Assembly (NCBI RefSeq): GCF_000308215.1
Contig: NZ_CAJE01000014.1
Span: forward strand, 1 to 64,000
DNA from: Methanomassiliicoccus luminyensis B10
GTDB taxonomy: Archaea > Thermoplasmatota > Thermoplasmata > Methanomassiliicoccales > Methanomassiliicoccaceae
DNA: 64,000 nucleotides
Direction of reading: 5' to 3'
In this document: positions 26,001-33,863 of the stretch, in pieces
Layout: every line of letters starts with the position of its first letter
How positions within the stretch are numbered: position 1 is the first letter of the stretch
Position numbers and translations under genes: made by a program
The notes under the pieces: generated by a model
Told to the model about the DNA's origin: nothing
Databases searched by the model: none
Seen by the model: only the letters and a program-made list of their open reading frames with translations

Positions 26001-26134
26001 CGAAGCAGGCCGGCTACGACGCGTTCCTGCAGCTGTACGTGCTGGCCATCATCGCTTCGACCGGAGTGGTGGCAGCGGCGTACGCCTATGCGCGGTGGGG
26101 GGCGCGGGAAGAGGAGAATAGAGCGTTAGGGTGA
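23009..26134 (+). CDS. Large polytopic membrane protein, YfhO-like, with big extracellular domain
   Basis: 1041 residues. About 430 N-terminal residues form some 12 membrane segments with GTDAMSTVLWPKMQAAGDSF in the first outer loop, similar in plan to GT-C/YfhO-type lipid-linked glycosyltransferases. Residues of about 430–1000 form a large beta-rich outside domain with repeated 'F.A.DSGARV' and 'S.D....F.G' patterns, and a last membrane helix (FLQLYVLAIIASTGVVAAAYAYARW) ends it. GGAGGGATAGTGGGGGC precedes the ATG. Probable role: cell-surface glycan assembly. A decayed fragment of a second copy of its 3' end lies at 32523–32670. Confidence 0.65.
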   Translation: MPRLASIRTNRALKFAALSLFFLALTLFLFRNLIDGEYITGTDAMSTVLWPKMQAAGDSFFSTWDYFVSAGMLSYQSPAYAASNAIMLGLLQIPAVVYAKLQFTVSFWLAGMLSFYVLRAMTSSDRAAFLGSLVYIGNGAFIGQIVEGHLGFVTAYPFLILIFYLFYDAYINGISKKTIALPAILLLYGGFAAPHMVFLAAVMMIAYAASDLIFRFLARRRERFIYKIALTASLSFVLVLPVAYAILVLGGSSAYGASYTIEDAANGSNWLLGALTLGGAELTNTYAVYGVRPGAALMGATQLLALPLFFLALLSLLVEKRRKLTVPLWVAAAFTILLSMGPNSPLGFLFTLAYDNIPLIDSFRALSRFSMVTAVFYSVLIAVLVANLGEVSQKLRRMAAGLAPRFQIWIWKVSGRPQSILVAVLLISSLSGLAVLADGNAVRAFHMPSEYTEPFEYIETEDGNGYYKIYTLPMLGDLYNHPDRPNPTSYGYPKGTTLDPGAYLPVTINERGMSHFVTSSNYWAGMRDIMDVRQFGYQSTLQLLGSSAAVKYVVDQWYAPDEEKGYFASMNGGIVVAEFDSGARVIMIDSFSSPLKAQSGLIVGSGGIDTMYLLIGAGVFDPSNDAYASFQWADGSNVENILGASELIVLRNGDLLELGYELGYMDDILFDLPSAVNEHRSNDTVRWVQYVDSGAGEVGVTTNGTNSLTVEPNKDVDYGSNLKFRALFGPDQGVLEVRINGQVVSYVDTSAPFTGWEWFTVDVPSDVERIDSVTFTGSDDGKAVTISDAAIFAGDTEEELGSKVKELLSPYRSKIGYVYTPLYLYLHDPSIEVGNWDQGNGVMSFGSSLNVPVSTVFDSDLRLSVYAPDWGARSIEFNGVSSSGSWNSSGAYHYELGTVAAGTHDLRVFGDGTYGLTLLPEYESAMIAPTISYEQVSSTEWRVSVTNASGPFILKFSEGTSEFWTIDGADATWFRSDYLANAFIVNGSGDLQLTLLFSKQAGYDAFLQLYVLAIIASTGVVAAAYAYARWGAREEENRALG

Positions 26135-26767
26135 AGTGAAATCAGTATCTGAGAGAAAGATAAAAGTGTACTCTCAGCAAGCTAAGCTAGGAAGGGCGCT
26201 AATAAAATCCTTATATGCACTATCTCAATATGCAAATTTCAGAGGGGGAAAGCGTCGGCCGAGTCCTCAGCAAACAAGGTTGACAATGCGCATATTAAGG
26301 GATTTGTATCTGATATGATTTTATATTAGTAAATATTGGCCACCCACCCCACTACCCCAGGGGAGGTTTGTGTAGGGACATATTCTAGGGGTGGGGGGGG
26401 GGGGTCGATATATCCTCCCCTCACAGGGTTAAAAAGTAATAGCAAGCAGGGGAATCAACAGACCCTTATTCCCTTCATGCAAAGGTCAAGAAAAGGGGGG
26501 GGGCGCCCCCTCATCCTTGCCGATCATCACATCGGACGATTTGATGCCATGACCTCATCACCAGGCTCATCCCAAGGTCCGCGATTGATTCCTTGGTAAT
26601 TTTAGAGATTTTTTTGCCGCTTCACGAGGGGCGTTGGCCCCCCCCCCTGAGGTGCTCTACTATAGGCAAATTTATCTTCTCCGATACTATCGATGTCCGA
26701 GCCTGGGGCCCATCATCGATCCGAAAGGTCGGCCGCAGGAACAAGAACAACAATCGGTGCGGACCAC
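26135..26767. other. Gene-free stretch with long G tracts
   Basis: 633 bases between the membrane protein and the phosphatase. The first 200 bases are AT-rich. There is a run of about 14 G near 26391–26404, a run of 9 G leading into GCGCCCCC near 26497–26511 (a strong hairpin), and a run of 9 C near 26639–26647. I see no coding pattern in any frame. The last 60 bases carry TATA-like AATTTATCTT and would hold the promoter for the next operon. Confidence 0.4.
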
Positions 26768-28138
26768 ATGGACAATCTGACCGTCGAGCTGCTGATCTCA
26801 CTTGCCGAGATAATGTGCGTAATCATCGTCATCGCGTACGTGGTCACCCGCACCAAGATGTTCAATGACGTCCTGGACGGCAAGCGCCGCTGGAAGAATC
26901 TGCTCTTCCTCATGGTGACGTTCGGCCTCCTCTCCATCTTCGGCACCTATGCCGGAACTGATGTAATGGGCGCCAAGGTCAACGTCCGCGACCTCGGCCC
27001 CATGATCGCCGGGCTGGTGGGCGGCCCGGTGGCGGGCATCGGGGCCGGGCTGATCGGAGGATTCCACAGGCTGCTCTTCGTGGGCGGGGACACCACCCTC
27101 TCCTGCTCCCTGGCCACCATGTTCGCCGGCCTCTTCGGGAGCATCATATGGTACCTGGCGGGCAAGAAGTTCCCCGGCATACTGGTAGCCGTCTCCTTCG
27201 CCGTTCTGCAGGAGTCGTTCCACATGGGTCTGACCCTGCTCATAGTAACGCCGTACCCCTACGCCGTGGAGGTGGTCCAGCAGGTCGGCCCGGCCATGAT
27301 CATCATCAACAGCCTGGGCATGCTGATATTTGCCTACATCATCAACAACCTCATACGGGAGAAGGCCACCAAGGAGGAGCGCGACCGCTTCCACGACACC
27401 CTGGAGAAGGAGAAGTTCGAGATGGAGGTGGCCAAGAGCATCCAGCAGGACTTCCTGCCCAAGAACGGACCGGCCGTCAGGGGGTTCGACACCTACGCCC
27501 TCAACGTCCCCGCCAAGGAGGTGGGCGGGGACTTCTACGACTTCATAGACCTGGGGGACGGGCGGTCCGGCCTGGTCATCGCCGACGTCTCCGGCAAGGG
27601 AGTTCCCGGCGCGATTTACATGGTGCTGTCCCGCACGGTCCTGAGGGCGACCTCCGTCAAGGCGTCCAGCCCCGCCCAGGCGGTGGCTGAGGCCAACCGC
27701 CTGATCTACGAGACCTCCGATTCAGGAATGTTCGTGACCCTGTTCTACGCCATCCTGGACCCGGCCACGGGGAAGCTGACCTACGCCAACGCCGGCCACA
27801 ACCCGCCCATGCTCCTCCGCGGCGGGGCCATTGCCGAGCTGGGAGGGAAGGGCATCGCCCTAGGGGCGACGGACGACACCACGCCGGAAGAGAAGGACCT
27901 GGTCCTGAACGCAGGGGACATCATACTGTTCTACACCGACGGGGTCACCGAGGCCAACGGCCTCGGCGGGGAGCTGTACGGGGAGGAGCGGCTCCGGACG
28001 ACCCTGAACCGGCTGGCGGGGTCGTCGGCCATGGAGATCGTGGAAGGGATCAAGAAGGACGTCCTGGAGTTCACCAAGGGCGAGGTCCAGTTCGACGACA
28101 TCACCCTCATGGTCCTGAAGGTGGGGGCGAGATCGTGA
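26768..28138 (+). CDS. RsbU/SpoIIE-type PP2C phosphatase with LytS-type 5TM receptor domain
   Basis: 456 residues. The N-terminal 200 residues hold five to six membrane segments with the 5TMR-LYT pattern (DLGPMIAGLVGGPVAGIGAGLIGGFHRL), a sensor type found in LytS-like kinases. A short coiled coil (EKEKFEMEVAKSIQQDFLP) leads to a PP2C phosphatase: GGDFYDFIDLGDGRSGLVIADVSGKGVPGA, ITYANAGHNPPML-type strand, and ILFYTDGVTEA, with the metal-binding aspartates. It should dephosphorylate the STAS protein encoded two genes on in response to an outside signal. Start is ATG at 26768. Confidence 0.88.
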   Translation: MDNLTVELLISLAEIMCVIIVIAYVVTRTKMFNDVLDGKRRWKNLLFLMVTFGLLSIFGTYAGTDVMGAKVNVRDLGPMIAGLVGGPVAGIGAGLIGGFHRLLFVGGDTTLSCSLATMFAGLFGSIIWYLAGKKFPGILVAVSFAVLQESFHMGLTLLIVTPYPYAVEVVQQVGPAMIIINSLGMLIFAYIINNLIREKATKEERDRFHDTLEKEKFEMEVAKSIQQDFLPKNGPAVRGFDTYALNVPAKEVGGDFYDFIDLGDGRSGLVIADVSGKGVPGAIYMVLSRTVLRATSVKASSPAQAVAEANRLIYETSDSGMFVTLFYAILDPATGKLTYANAGHNPPMLLRGGAIAELGGKGIALGATDDTTPEEKDLVLNAGDIILFYTDGVTEANGLGGELYGEERLRTTLNRLAGSSAMEIVEGIKKDVLEFTKGEVQFDDITLMVLKVGARS

Positions 28139-28575
28139 GCGTTCGTGAGCGGAAGCGCTTCGAGGCCGAGCTCGGCCGCCTGGACGAGATCCTGGAGTTC
28201 GTCGGGTCAGGGGCGGAACATTTGGAGGATACGGAGCGGAGGTCGGACCTGCTGGTGGCGGCGGAGGAAGCGTTCACCAATATCGCCAAGCACGCCTACG
28301 AGGATGGGGGCGAGGTCGAGATAGAGATGGAAGCAGGACCGAACGGCGTCCTCCTCACCTTCTGCGATGGGGGAAAACCGTTCGACCCCCGCAGCGTGCC
28401 CCCGCCGGACCTGGACATCGAAGCCGAGGAGCGGGCAGTAGGAGGCCTGGGGGTGCACCTCATGATGAATCTGGTGGACGAGGTCCGCTACCGGCGCGAG
28501 GAAGGGAGGAACGTGCTCACCCTGGTGGTGGGCACCGATAGTAACGATCCGAAGAGCAAGGGAGAGGAGAGCTGA
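28135..28575 (+). CDS. RsbW/SpoIIAB-like serine kinase (GHKL ATPase)
   Basis: 146 residues with the anti-sigma-type kinase fold: LLVAAEEAFTNIAKHAY (N box), VLLTFCDGGKPFDPR (G1 box, D-x-G) and GGLGVHLMMNLVDEVRYRRE (G2 box). It should phosphorylate the neighbouring STAS protein. The GTG start overlaps the phosphatase stop (GTGA). Archaea have no sigma factors, so its binding partner must be something else. Confidence 0.85.
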   Translation: MSVRERKRFEAELGRLDEILEFVGSGAEHLEDTERRSDLLVAAEEAFTNIAKHAYEDGGEVEIEMEAGPNGVLLTFCDGGKPFDPRSVPPPDLDIEAEERAVGGLGVHLMMNLVDEVRYRREEGRNVLTLVVGTDSNDPKSKGEES

Positions 28576-28580
28576 GCGCA

Positions 28581-28910
28581 ATGGAGATCACAGAGAGCTT
28601 GAGCAACGGGACCAAGATAATCCGCACCGCGGGGCGGATCGACGCCTACTCGGCCAAGACCCTGGAGGACTGCCTCAAGAAGGCTATCGACGGGGGCGAC
28701 CGCAGCATACTGGTGAGCCTGAAGGACACCGACTACATCAGCAGCGGGGGCCTGAGGGTGTTCCTGGCGACCCTGAAGGAGCTCCGCAAGAGCGGCGGCT
28801 CCCTCAAGCTGTGCTGCCTCTCCCCCGGCGTGCTGAAGATATTCAAGCTGGCCGGGTTCACCACCATATTCAGCATCTTCGGGACGGAGCAGGAAGCGCT
28901 GGCGGTCTGA
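28581..28910 (+). CDS. STAS-domain anti-sigma-factor-antagonist-like protein (RsbV/SpoIIAA)
   Basis: 109 residues, one STAS domain. TAGRIDAYSAKTLEDCL and the phosphorylatable serine region DYISSGGLRVFLATLKELRK are clear. Expected to be phosphorylated by the preceding kinase and dephosphorylated by the PP2C protein, the classic partner switch. Confidence 0.88.
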   Translation: MEITESLSNGTKIIRTAGRIDAYSAKTLEDCLKKAIDGGDRSILVSLKDTDYISSGGLRVFLATLKELRKSGGSLKLCCLSPGVLKIFKLAGFTTIFSIFGTEQEALAV

Positions 28911-28912
28911 CC

Positions 28913-30595
28913 ATGCCTTCGCTGGAGAACGGCAAGTGGCAGCCCATACCGGGGCTCCCCGGAGCGGAGATGTTCCCGTTCATCCGGAAGCCGGACATCG
29001 TGTCCTGCAACTCCTACCTCATCAGGACGCCGTCCGAGCTGGTGGTCATCGACCCGGGCGCCGACGCCGAGCAGATGGCCCGCATCCTGGACATGGTGCG
29101 CGAGGAGGCCGGCAACGGCCGGAGCATCACGTTCTACCTCACCCATTGCCACGTGGACCACTGCTTCCAGATCGCATCGGCCTACCGCGACGGCACCATC
29201 GGCCCCATAGATCTGGTGGTCCAGCAGGCCGGGGCGGAGGCCCTGAGGGAGCTGGACGCCGATCTCACCCAGGCCCGCATCATGGGCTGGACCTTCCCGC
29301 CGTCGTTCCTGGAGGTCCGCTACTCCTCGCTGCTATCAAAAAGCAGCCTCACCGGGGAGCTGTCCCTTGGGACCAGGATGGACGTGCTGCCGACCGAGGA
29401 GGGCATGACCGTGAACCGACAGGTCGTCCCGCTGGACGGCGGGGAGATGGAGGTGTTCCACACCCCCGGCCACAGCCCCGACAGCGTCTGCTACCTGGTC
29501 GGGAAATACCTGTTGTCCGGCGACCTTCTGTTCGCCGCTGAGCCGGGAGTGGCCGGCCAGGTTGGCTGGGACCGCGACGCCCTGGTGACCTCGGTGAGGA
29601 ACGCGCTGTGGCTGCTGAGGGCCAGGGACATCGAGCTGTGCTGCCCTGGCCACGGCCGCCCGGTGGACAAGAAGACCGCTCAGGCTATACTAGAGAGCAT
29701 GCTGAAGAGGGCGGGCGAGCTCGGCTCCATCCACACCTACGACCTGGACAGGGTCCGCTTCACCTCCGACTACGCGCTGGACATACTGATGGAGGCGAAC
29801 GAGGCGTTCACCGTCCTGGCGGGGCGGCTATACTACCTGTCGTACTACCTGGAGGAGCTGGAGGAGTCCGAGGAGGCCCGCCGGTGCATGGAGGCCATCC
29901 AGGCCGACAAGATCGACGAGCTGCTGGCCTCATTCCACAGCTTCGTGGAGGAGTTCAAGGAGGGCCGCAAGGTCCAGCTCCAGGTCGTCCTGAAGGCCGT
30001 CCAGACCATCCAGTCCATCGAGCGCCTGTTCACCGGCACCCATTTGGAGGAGCTCATGGAAGCGTCCCTGCTGCGGAAAACCTCCCGGCTCCTGGTCGAC
30101 TTCACCAACGCCATCAAGGGGGTGGAGTTCCAGACTGACCCCGTCCGCTCCAGCCTGGACGACCTGGTGGAGAGGACCGTGGAAGCATTGGCCTCTCCCC
30201 CGCCCCCAGAGGACGAGATACTGAACGCGGTGGGCGACGACCGGGCCTACCTGGCAGCGCTGGCGAAGAGGATAGCTCATCTACCAATCTACGATGACGT
30301 CAGCTTCGCCGTGGGGAGAGGAGACGCGAACGTCCTCGCCGACGAGGGGCGGTTCATCGACGCCCTGTGCAGCCTCCTCGAGGAGTACGTGGGAGTGGAG
30401 GCGAGGACCATATCGCTGGAGGTCCGAGACGGGGACAAGCCCGTACTGTTGGTCTCCAGCGAGAGAGACGTGAGCATGCTGAGCACGGAGAAGCGGAGGG
30501 CCCATCGCCGGCGCTTCGAGCTCGCCGGAGCGAAGATGTGGGAGGAGGACGAGCCCGCTTCCTTCGTCATCGAGTTCGAGAGGGCGGGATCTTAG
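28913..30595 (+). CDS. Metallo-beta-lactamase-fold protein fused to a kinase-like C-terminal region
   Basis: 560 residues starting at the ATG two bases after the STAS gene. Residues of about 20–260 form a metallo-beta-lactamase domain with HCHVDH, GHSPDS, LLSGDLLF and CCPGHGRP, supplying the two-metal ligands. The rest is helical (YYLSYYLEELEESEEARRCMEA; KVQLQVVLKAVQTIQSIERLF), like a dimerisation helix pair, followed by a region that could be a degenerate GHKL ATPase (VGDDRAYLAALAKRIAHLPIYDDVSFAVG). Position as last gene of the partner-switching operon suggests an effector or second input. Its substrate is not known; similar N-terminal folds occur in redox-sensing flavodiiron and hydrolase proteins. 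Confidence 0.7.
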   Translation: MPSLENGKWQPIPGLPGAEMFPFIRKPDIVSCNSYLIRTPSELVVIDPGADAEQMARILDMVREEAGNGRSITFYLTHCHVDHCFQIASAYRDGTIGPIDLVVQQAGAEALRELDADLTQARIMGWTFPPSFLEVRYSSLLSKSSLTGELSLGTRMDVLPTEEGMTVNRQVVPLDGGEMEVFHTPGHSPDSVCYLVGKYLLSGDLLFAAEPGVAGQVGWDRDALVTSVRNALWLLRARDIELCCPGHGRPVDKKTAQAILESMLKRAGELGSIHTYDLDRVRFTSDYALDILMEANEAFTVLAGRLYYLSYYLEELEESEEARRCMEAIQADKIDELLASFHSFVEEFKEGRKVQLQVVLKAVQTIQSIERLFTGTHLEELMEASLLRKTSRLLVDFTNAIKGVEFQTDPVRSSLDDLVERTVEALASPPPPEDEILNAVGDDRAYLAALAKRIAHLPIYDDVSFAVGRGDANVLADEGRFIDALCSLLEEYVGVEARTISLEVRDGDKPVLLVSSERDVSMLSTEKRRAHRRRFELAGAKMWEEDEPASFVIEFERAGS

Positions 30596-30632
30596 GCATG
30601 GCGGGGGGCCCGCCGCGCGGACCGACGGACCG

Positions 30633-31283
30633 TTACCGTCCCGCTAGTATCTCCGCCAGAAGGCGGCGCTCCCCTCGCCTTAGGTGCTCCACCACCGTGG
30701 CCTTGGTCAGCCCCATCTTCGCGGCCAGCTCGTTGGCGTTTATCTTCCGCGGATACTCATAATAGCCGCTGCGGTACGCCTCGCACAGCACCTCCCTCTG
30801 CCGCTTGGGCAGCGCGGACAGCAGGCTCTCGTCCTTGAAGTGGGGAACTACAAAATTAACGTCCTCTATTGTCCCGATGTCCTTGACCCGGTCGAGCACC
30901 GCCTTCAGGTCCTTCCCGTTCCCTATGCACCCGAAGACGATCCGCTCCCTCGACCGCGTCAGAGGGGTGGTCCACACCAGGTCCTGGCTTAGGGACAGTG
31001 TCGGCATTATGTCCTCGCTCCCGACCCTGAAGTCCCCCAGCACTAGGTAGGTGTTCCCGTCACTCCTGAGGACCTCGGCGATCTCCAGCTTGTCAGGGAA
31101 GCTCACGTCCTCGATGCGGGTCCCCGGCCGGAGGCGCAGCTCCATCAGGGCGAGGCGAAGCTCCATGCGGTGGCTGATGCCCAGGAACTCCAGCACCGCC
31201 ATGCTCTCGATGCTGCCGTAAAAATCCTCCATCAGCTCCTGAAGCTCGGGACCAGGCCTGAGCTGGACGATCATTTTTCTCAT
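30633..31283 (-). CDS. HTH_10 (bacterio-opsin activator-type) transcription regulator
   Basis: About 217 residues from ATG 31283 (another ATG follows at 31274). The C-terminus LLSALPKRQREVLCEAYRSGYYEYPRKINANELAAKMGLTKATVVEHLRRGERRLL is the HTH_10 domain of Bat-type archaeal regulators, found only in archaea and a few bacteria. The N-terminal 150 residues resemble the variable sensing part of this family. It is divergent from terC, with a palindrome between them that it may bind. Confidence 0.85.
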   Translation of the reverse strand: MRKMIVQLRPGPELQELMEDFYGSIESMAVLEFLGISHRMELRLALMELRLRPGTRIEDVSFPDKLEIAEVLRSDGNTYLVLGDFRVGSEDIMPTLSLSQDLVWTTPLTRSRERIVFGCIGNGKDLKAVLDRVKDIGTIEDVNFVVPHFKDESLLSALPKRQREVLCEAYRSGYYEYPRKINANELAAKMGLTKATVVEHLRRGERRLLAEILAGR

Positions 31284-31294
31284 GAAGACCCTCG

Positions 31295-31321
31295 ATGTAC
31301 AGTATATGTACTGTCGTACAT
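31295..31321. promoter_or_regulatory. Imperfect palindrome between the HTH_10 gene and terC
   Basis: ATGTACAGTA (31295–31304), four bases, then TACTGT-CG-TACAT (31309–31321): the halves are complementary apart from an extra CG in the right arm. Location in the divergent promoter region fits an operator, perhaps for the HTH_10 protein. Confidence 0.45.
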
Positions 31322-31381
31322 GAATGGGGCTTTTCTTGAATATATCCATCACCTTGACAGAAGGGTCGGAGAACTGGACTC

Positions 31382-32374
31382 ATGGAAGTTACGAGCACGG
31401 CATGGATCGTATTCATCATCACCATAGTAGCGCTCCTGGCGCTGGACTTGGGAGTCTTCAACCGCAAGGCTCACGTGATCAAGCCTAAAGAGGCCATGAT
31501 CCAGGTGGTCGTGTTCATCTCCGCCGCGGTGGTGTTCAACCTCGGCATATACTGGTTCATGGGTCCCCAGACTGGATTGGAGTTCACCACCGGCTACATC
31601 ATGGAGCTCATGCTGAGCGTCGACAATCTCTTCGTGTTCGTCCTGGTGTTCGCATCGTTCTGCGTACCGGAGAAGGACCAGCACAAGGTGCTGTTCTACG
31701 GCATCATAGGCGCTTTGGTGTTCCGGTTCGCGTTCATCCTCGCCGGCGTCACCCTGGTGGAAGCGTTCGACTGGGTCCTGTACATCTTCGGGGCCTTCCT
31801 GATCTTCACCGGCATAAGGATGGTGGTCAAGAAGGAGAAGGAGGTCGAACCGGACAAGAACTTCATGGTGCGGGCGTTCCGGAAGATCATGCCTGTAACC
31901 TCTGGCTACGAGGGCGACAAGTTCTTCGTGCGGAAGAGGGACGAGGCGGGGAACCTTGCCCTCTGGGCCACCCCCATGTTCGTAGCCTTGCTGGTGGTGG
32001 AGACGACCGATATCATGTTCGCCGTCGATTCCATCCCGGCGATCCTGGGCATCACCACGAACACCTTCATAGTGTTCAGCTCCAATGCGTTCGCCATCCT
32101 CGGCCTGAGGTCGATGTACTTCGCTCTGTCACACATCATGAACGCCTTCTGCTACCTGAAGTACGGGCTGGCCGGCATCCTCAGCTTCGTCGGCGTCAAG
32201 ATGCTGATCGCCGAGTTCTACCACGTTCCGGTGGAGATCTCGCTGCTCATCATCGTCCTGATACTAGGCGTGGCGATCATCGCGTCCTGGCTGAAGACCA
32301 GGAAGACCGGCACCTGCCCGGTGGTGGAAGAGATCGAGGAGGATACCTGCCCCGCCCTGAAGCGCAAGGAGTGA
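31382..32374 (+). CDS. TerC/Alx-family integral membrane protein
   Basis: 330 residues, 7–9 membrane helices. The TerC signatures are present: ELMLSVDNLFVFVLVFASF and VVETTDIMFAVDSIPAILGITTNTFIVFSSNAFAILGLRSMYF, each with the acidic residues thought to bind metal. Proteins of this family export manganese or are linked to tellurite resistance. The cytosolic C-terminus (TGTCPVVEEIEEDTCPALKRKE) contains two CP pairs, an unusual addition. No yybP-ykoY-like leader was seen upstream. Confidence 0.88.
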   Translation: MEVTSTAWIVFIITIVALLALDLGVFNRKAHVIKPKEAMIQVVVFISAAVVFNLGIYWFMGPQTGLEFTTGYIMELMLSVDNLFVFVLVFASFCVPEKDQHKVLFYGIIGALVFRFAFILAGVTLVEAFDWVLYIFGAFLIFTGIRMVVKKEKEVEPDKNFMVRAFRKIMPVTSGYEGDKFFVRKRDEAGNLALWATPMFVALLVVETTDIMFAVDSIPAILGITTNTFIVFSSNAFAILGLRSMYFALSHIMNAFCYLKYGLAGILSFVGVKMLIAEFYHVPVEISLLIIVLILGVAIIASWLKTRKTGTCPVVEEIEEDTCPALKRKE

Positions 32375-32385
32375 TGAGGGCAACG

Positions 32386-32518
32386 ATGGCCAGAGTGCTG
32401 CTGTCCATCAACGCGGAGCACCTCGAGAAGCTCTTCAATGGGGGCCAAAGGATATGAATTTAGAGTGATAAGATGCAAAAATGTGACCGGTCTCATCATC
32501 AGGAAGGCTTCAGCATAA
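32386..32518 (+). pseudogene. Truncated, frameshifted copy of an ASCH-domain gene
   Basis: ATG at 32386 opens ARVLLSINAEHLEKLFNGG, then after a frame change KGYEFRVIRCKNVTGLII. This matches the start of the intact gene at 33823 (ILISINPEHVEKILDGTKTYEFRKVRCK) residue for residue in most places. It ends in stop codons 11 residues later, where a second remnant begins. Clearly a decayed duplicate. Confidence 0.75.
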
Positions 32519-32522
32519 ATTA

Positions 32523-32670
32523 GTGTTCTCGGAGCAGGCTAGCTACAGCAATTTCCTGTGCCCGTACGTGCTCGCTATCGTCGCTTCCACGACATAGTCG
32601 CCACGGCGTACGTCTCCCTGTGGGAGGAGGAGACACGGGAAGAGAAGAAGAGAGCAGCAGAGGCGAAGTG
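32523..32670 (+). pseudogene. Remnant of the 3' end of a YfhO-like membrane-protein gene
   Basis: VFSEQASYSNFLCPYVLAIVAST and the following bases align with the last 45 codons of the large membrane protein at 23009–26134 (LFSKQAGYDAFLQLYVLAIIAST), with frame changes and an internal stop. The nucleotide similarity continues past the stop codon of the intact gene (GAAGTGAAATCA against GAAGTGAGATCA). Only the terminal fragment survives. Confidence 0.75.
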
Positions 32671-32747
32671 AGATCAATAAGTGTGTGAGAGCTTGTCGCA
32701 AGACTTTGACGGCGAGGCCAGGATAATTATTATATTTTAATATAACA

Positions 32748-33863
32748 ATGTCGAAATCAATCAGAGGAATGCTGGTGTCTATCTTCAAACTCCGTCCGTT
32801 CAATGAATGCGACATCAACGATCCTTTTTTTGACAGTCTGAGAGCGGACTATCATCCTGACTTTAACAATTGGTTTGAAAAGAAGTCCGAATCAAATGAA
32901 CAGGCATATGTGTATCTGGATGGTGGCATACAAGCGTTTCTTTACATTAAGGACGTGGATGATGAGGAGGTTCCAGATGCGCTCCCAAAAGCCCCAAGGA
33001 TTAAAATCGGGACTCTCAAAATATCAGAAGACTCACGAGGACAACGCATAGGGGAGGGTGCAATAGGTATCGCACTGTGGAAATGGCAACAATCCAATCT
33101 AAACGAGATTTATATTACGGCTTTTAAGAAACATGACAGGCTGATTGCTATCCTCGAGTCATTTGGTTTTGTTTATGCAGGGAAGAAGAGAGCGACTGGT
33201 GAAAATGTCTATGTCAAAGACAAACGCAAATTGCAATATGCAGATGCAAAACGTTCCTTCCCATACATTAATCCAGATTTTAAGCGTGGCAAGTACATCC
33301 CCATCAATGATGATTTTCACGACAGGCTATTTCAATACTCTGAATTAAAGGGCGTAAGGCGTAGTGATGACGACGCTACAGCCGCTTCCAACGGCATTAG
33401 TAAAGTATTTATTGCCACACCATTCAGCTATATCGACTACCGTCCAGGTGATGTTGCATTGATCTATCGCAGGCACACTGGAGATGGAGTAAGGAGATAT
33501 AAATCTGCAGTAACTTCATTTTGCACCATTATGAAGCAGACGCCAGTAAAGCAAAACGATAGGCATGTCAAGACCATGAGTGACTACATGAGTATCGTTG
33601 GAAACAAAAGCGTCTACAGCCCGGATGAGCTGAAAAACATTTATAAAAACAGTTATCACAAGAACATAATCATCATTGAGATGGCATATAATGGCTATTT
33701 CGGTGCTGGCAAGAATGTCAACTACGACACTCTAGAGACAGGCGGACTCTTCAATAGGCATCCTTATGAAGTCGTGCTAACAAGAGACGATGTGTTGAGA
33801 GTACTTAGGATGGGCGGTAAAGGTGAGCAAGATATTGATATCAATAAATCCAGAGCATGTTGA
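32748..33863 (+). CDS. GNAT acetyltransferase-like protein with C-terminal PUA-like region
   Basis: 371 residues. The first 160 look like a GNAT fold: IKIGTLKISEDSRGQRIGEGAIGIALWKW is the acetyl-CoA-binding segment, and IYITAFKKHDRLIAILESFGFVYAGKK the following strand-helix. The remainder (PFSYIDYRPGDVALIYRRHTGD and following) may be a PUA/EVE-like nucleic-acid-binding part. It is distinctly AT-rich compared with its neighbours and overlaps the downstream ASCH gene by 41 bases, so the two are co-translated. An RNA- or nucleotide-modifying role is possible but unproved. Confidence 0.65.
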   Translation: MSKSIRGMLVSIFKLRPFNECDINDPFFDSLRADYHPDFNNWFEKKSESNEQAYVYLDGGIQAFLYIKDVDDEEVPDALPKAPRIKIGTLKISEDSRGQRIGEGAIGIALWKWQQSNLNEIYITAFKKHDRLIAILESFGFVYAGKKRATGENVYVKDKRKLQYADAKRSFPYINPDFKRGKYIPINDDFHDRLFQYSELKGVRRSDDDATAASNGISKVFIATPFSYIDYRPGDVALIYRRHTGDGVRRYKSAVTSFCTIMKQTPVKQNDRHVKTMSDYMSIVGNKSVYSPDELKNIYKNSYHKNIIIIEMAYNGYFGAGKNVNYDTLETGGLFNRHPYEVVLTRDDVLRVLRMGGKGEQDIDINKSRAC

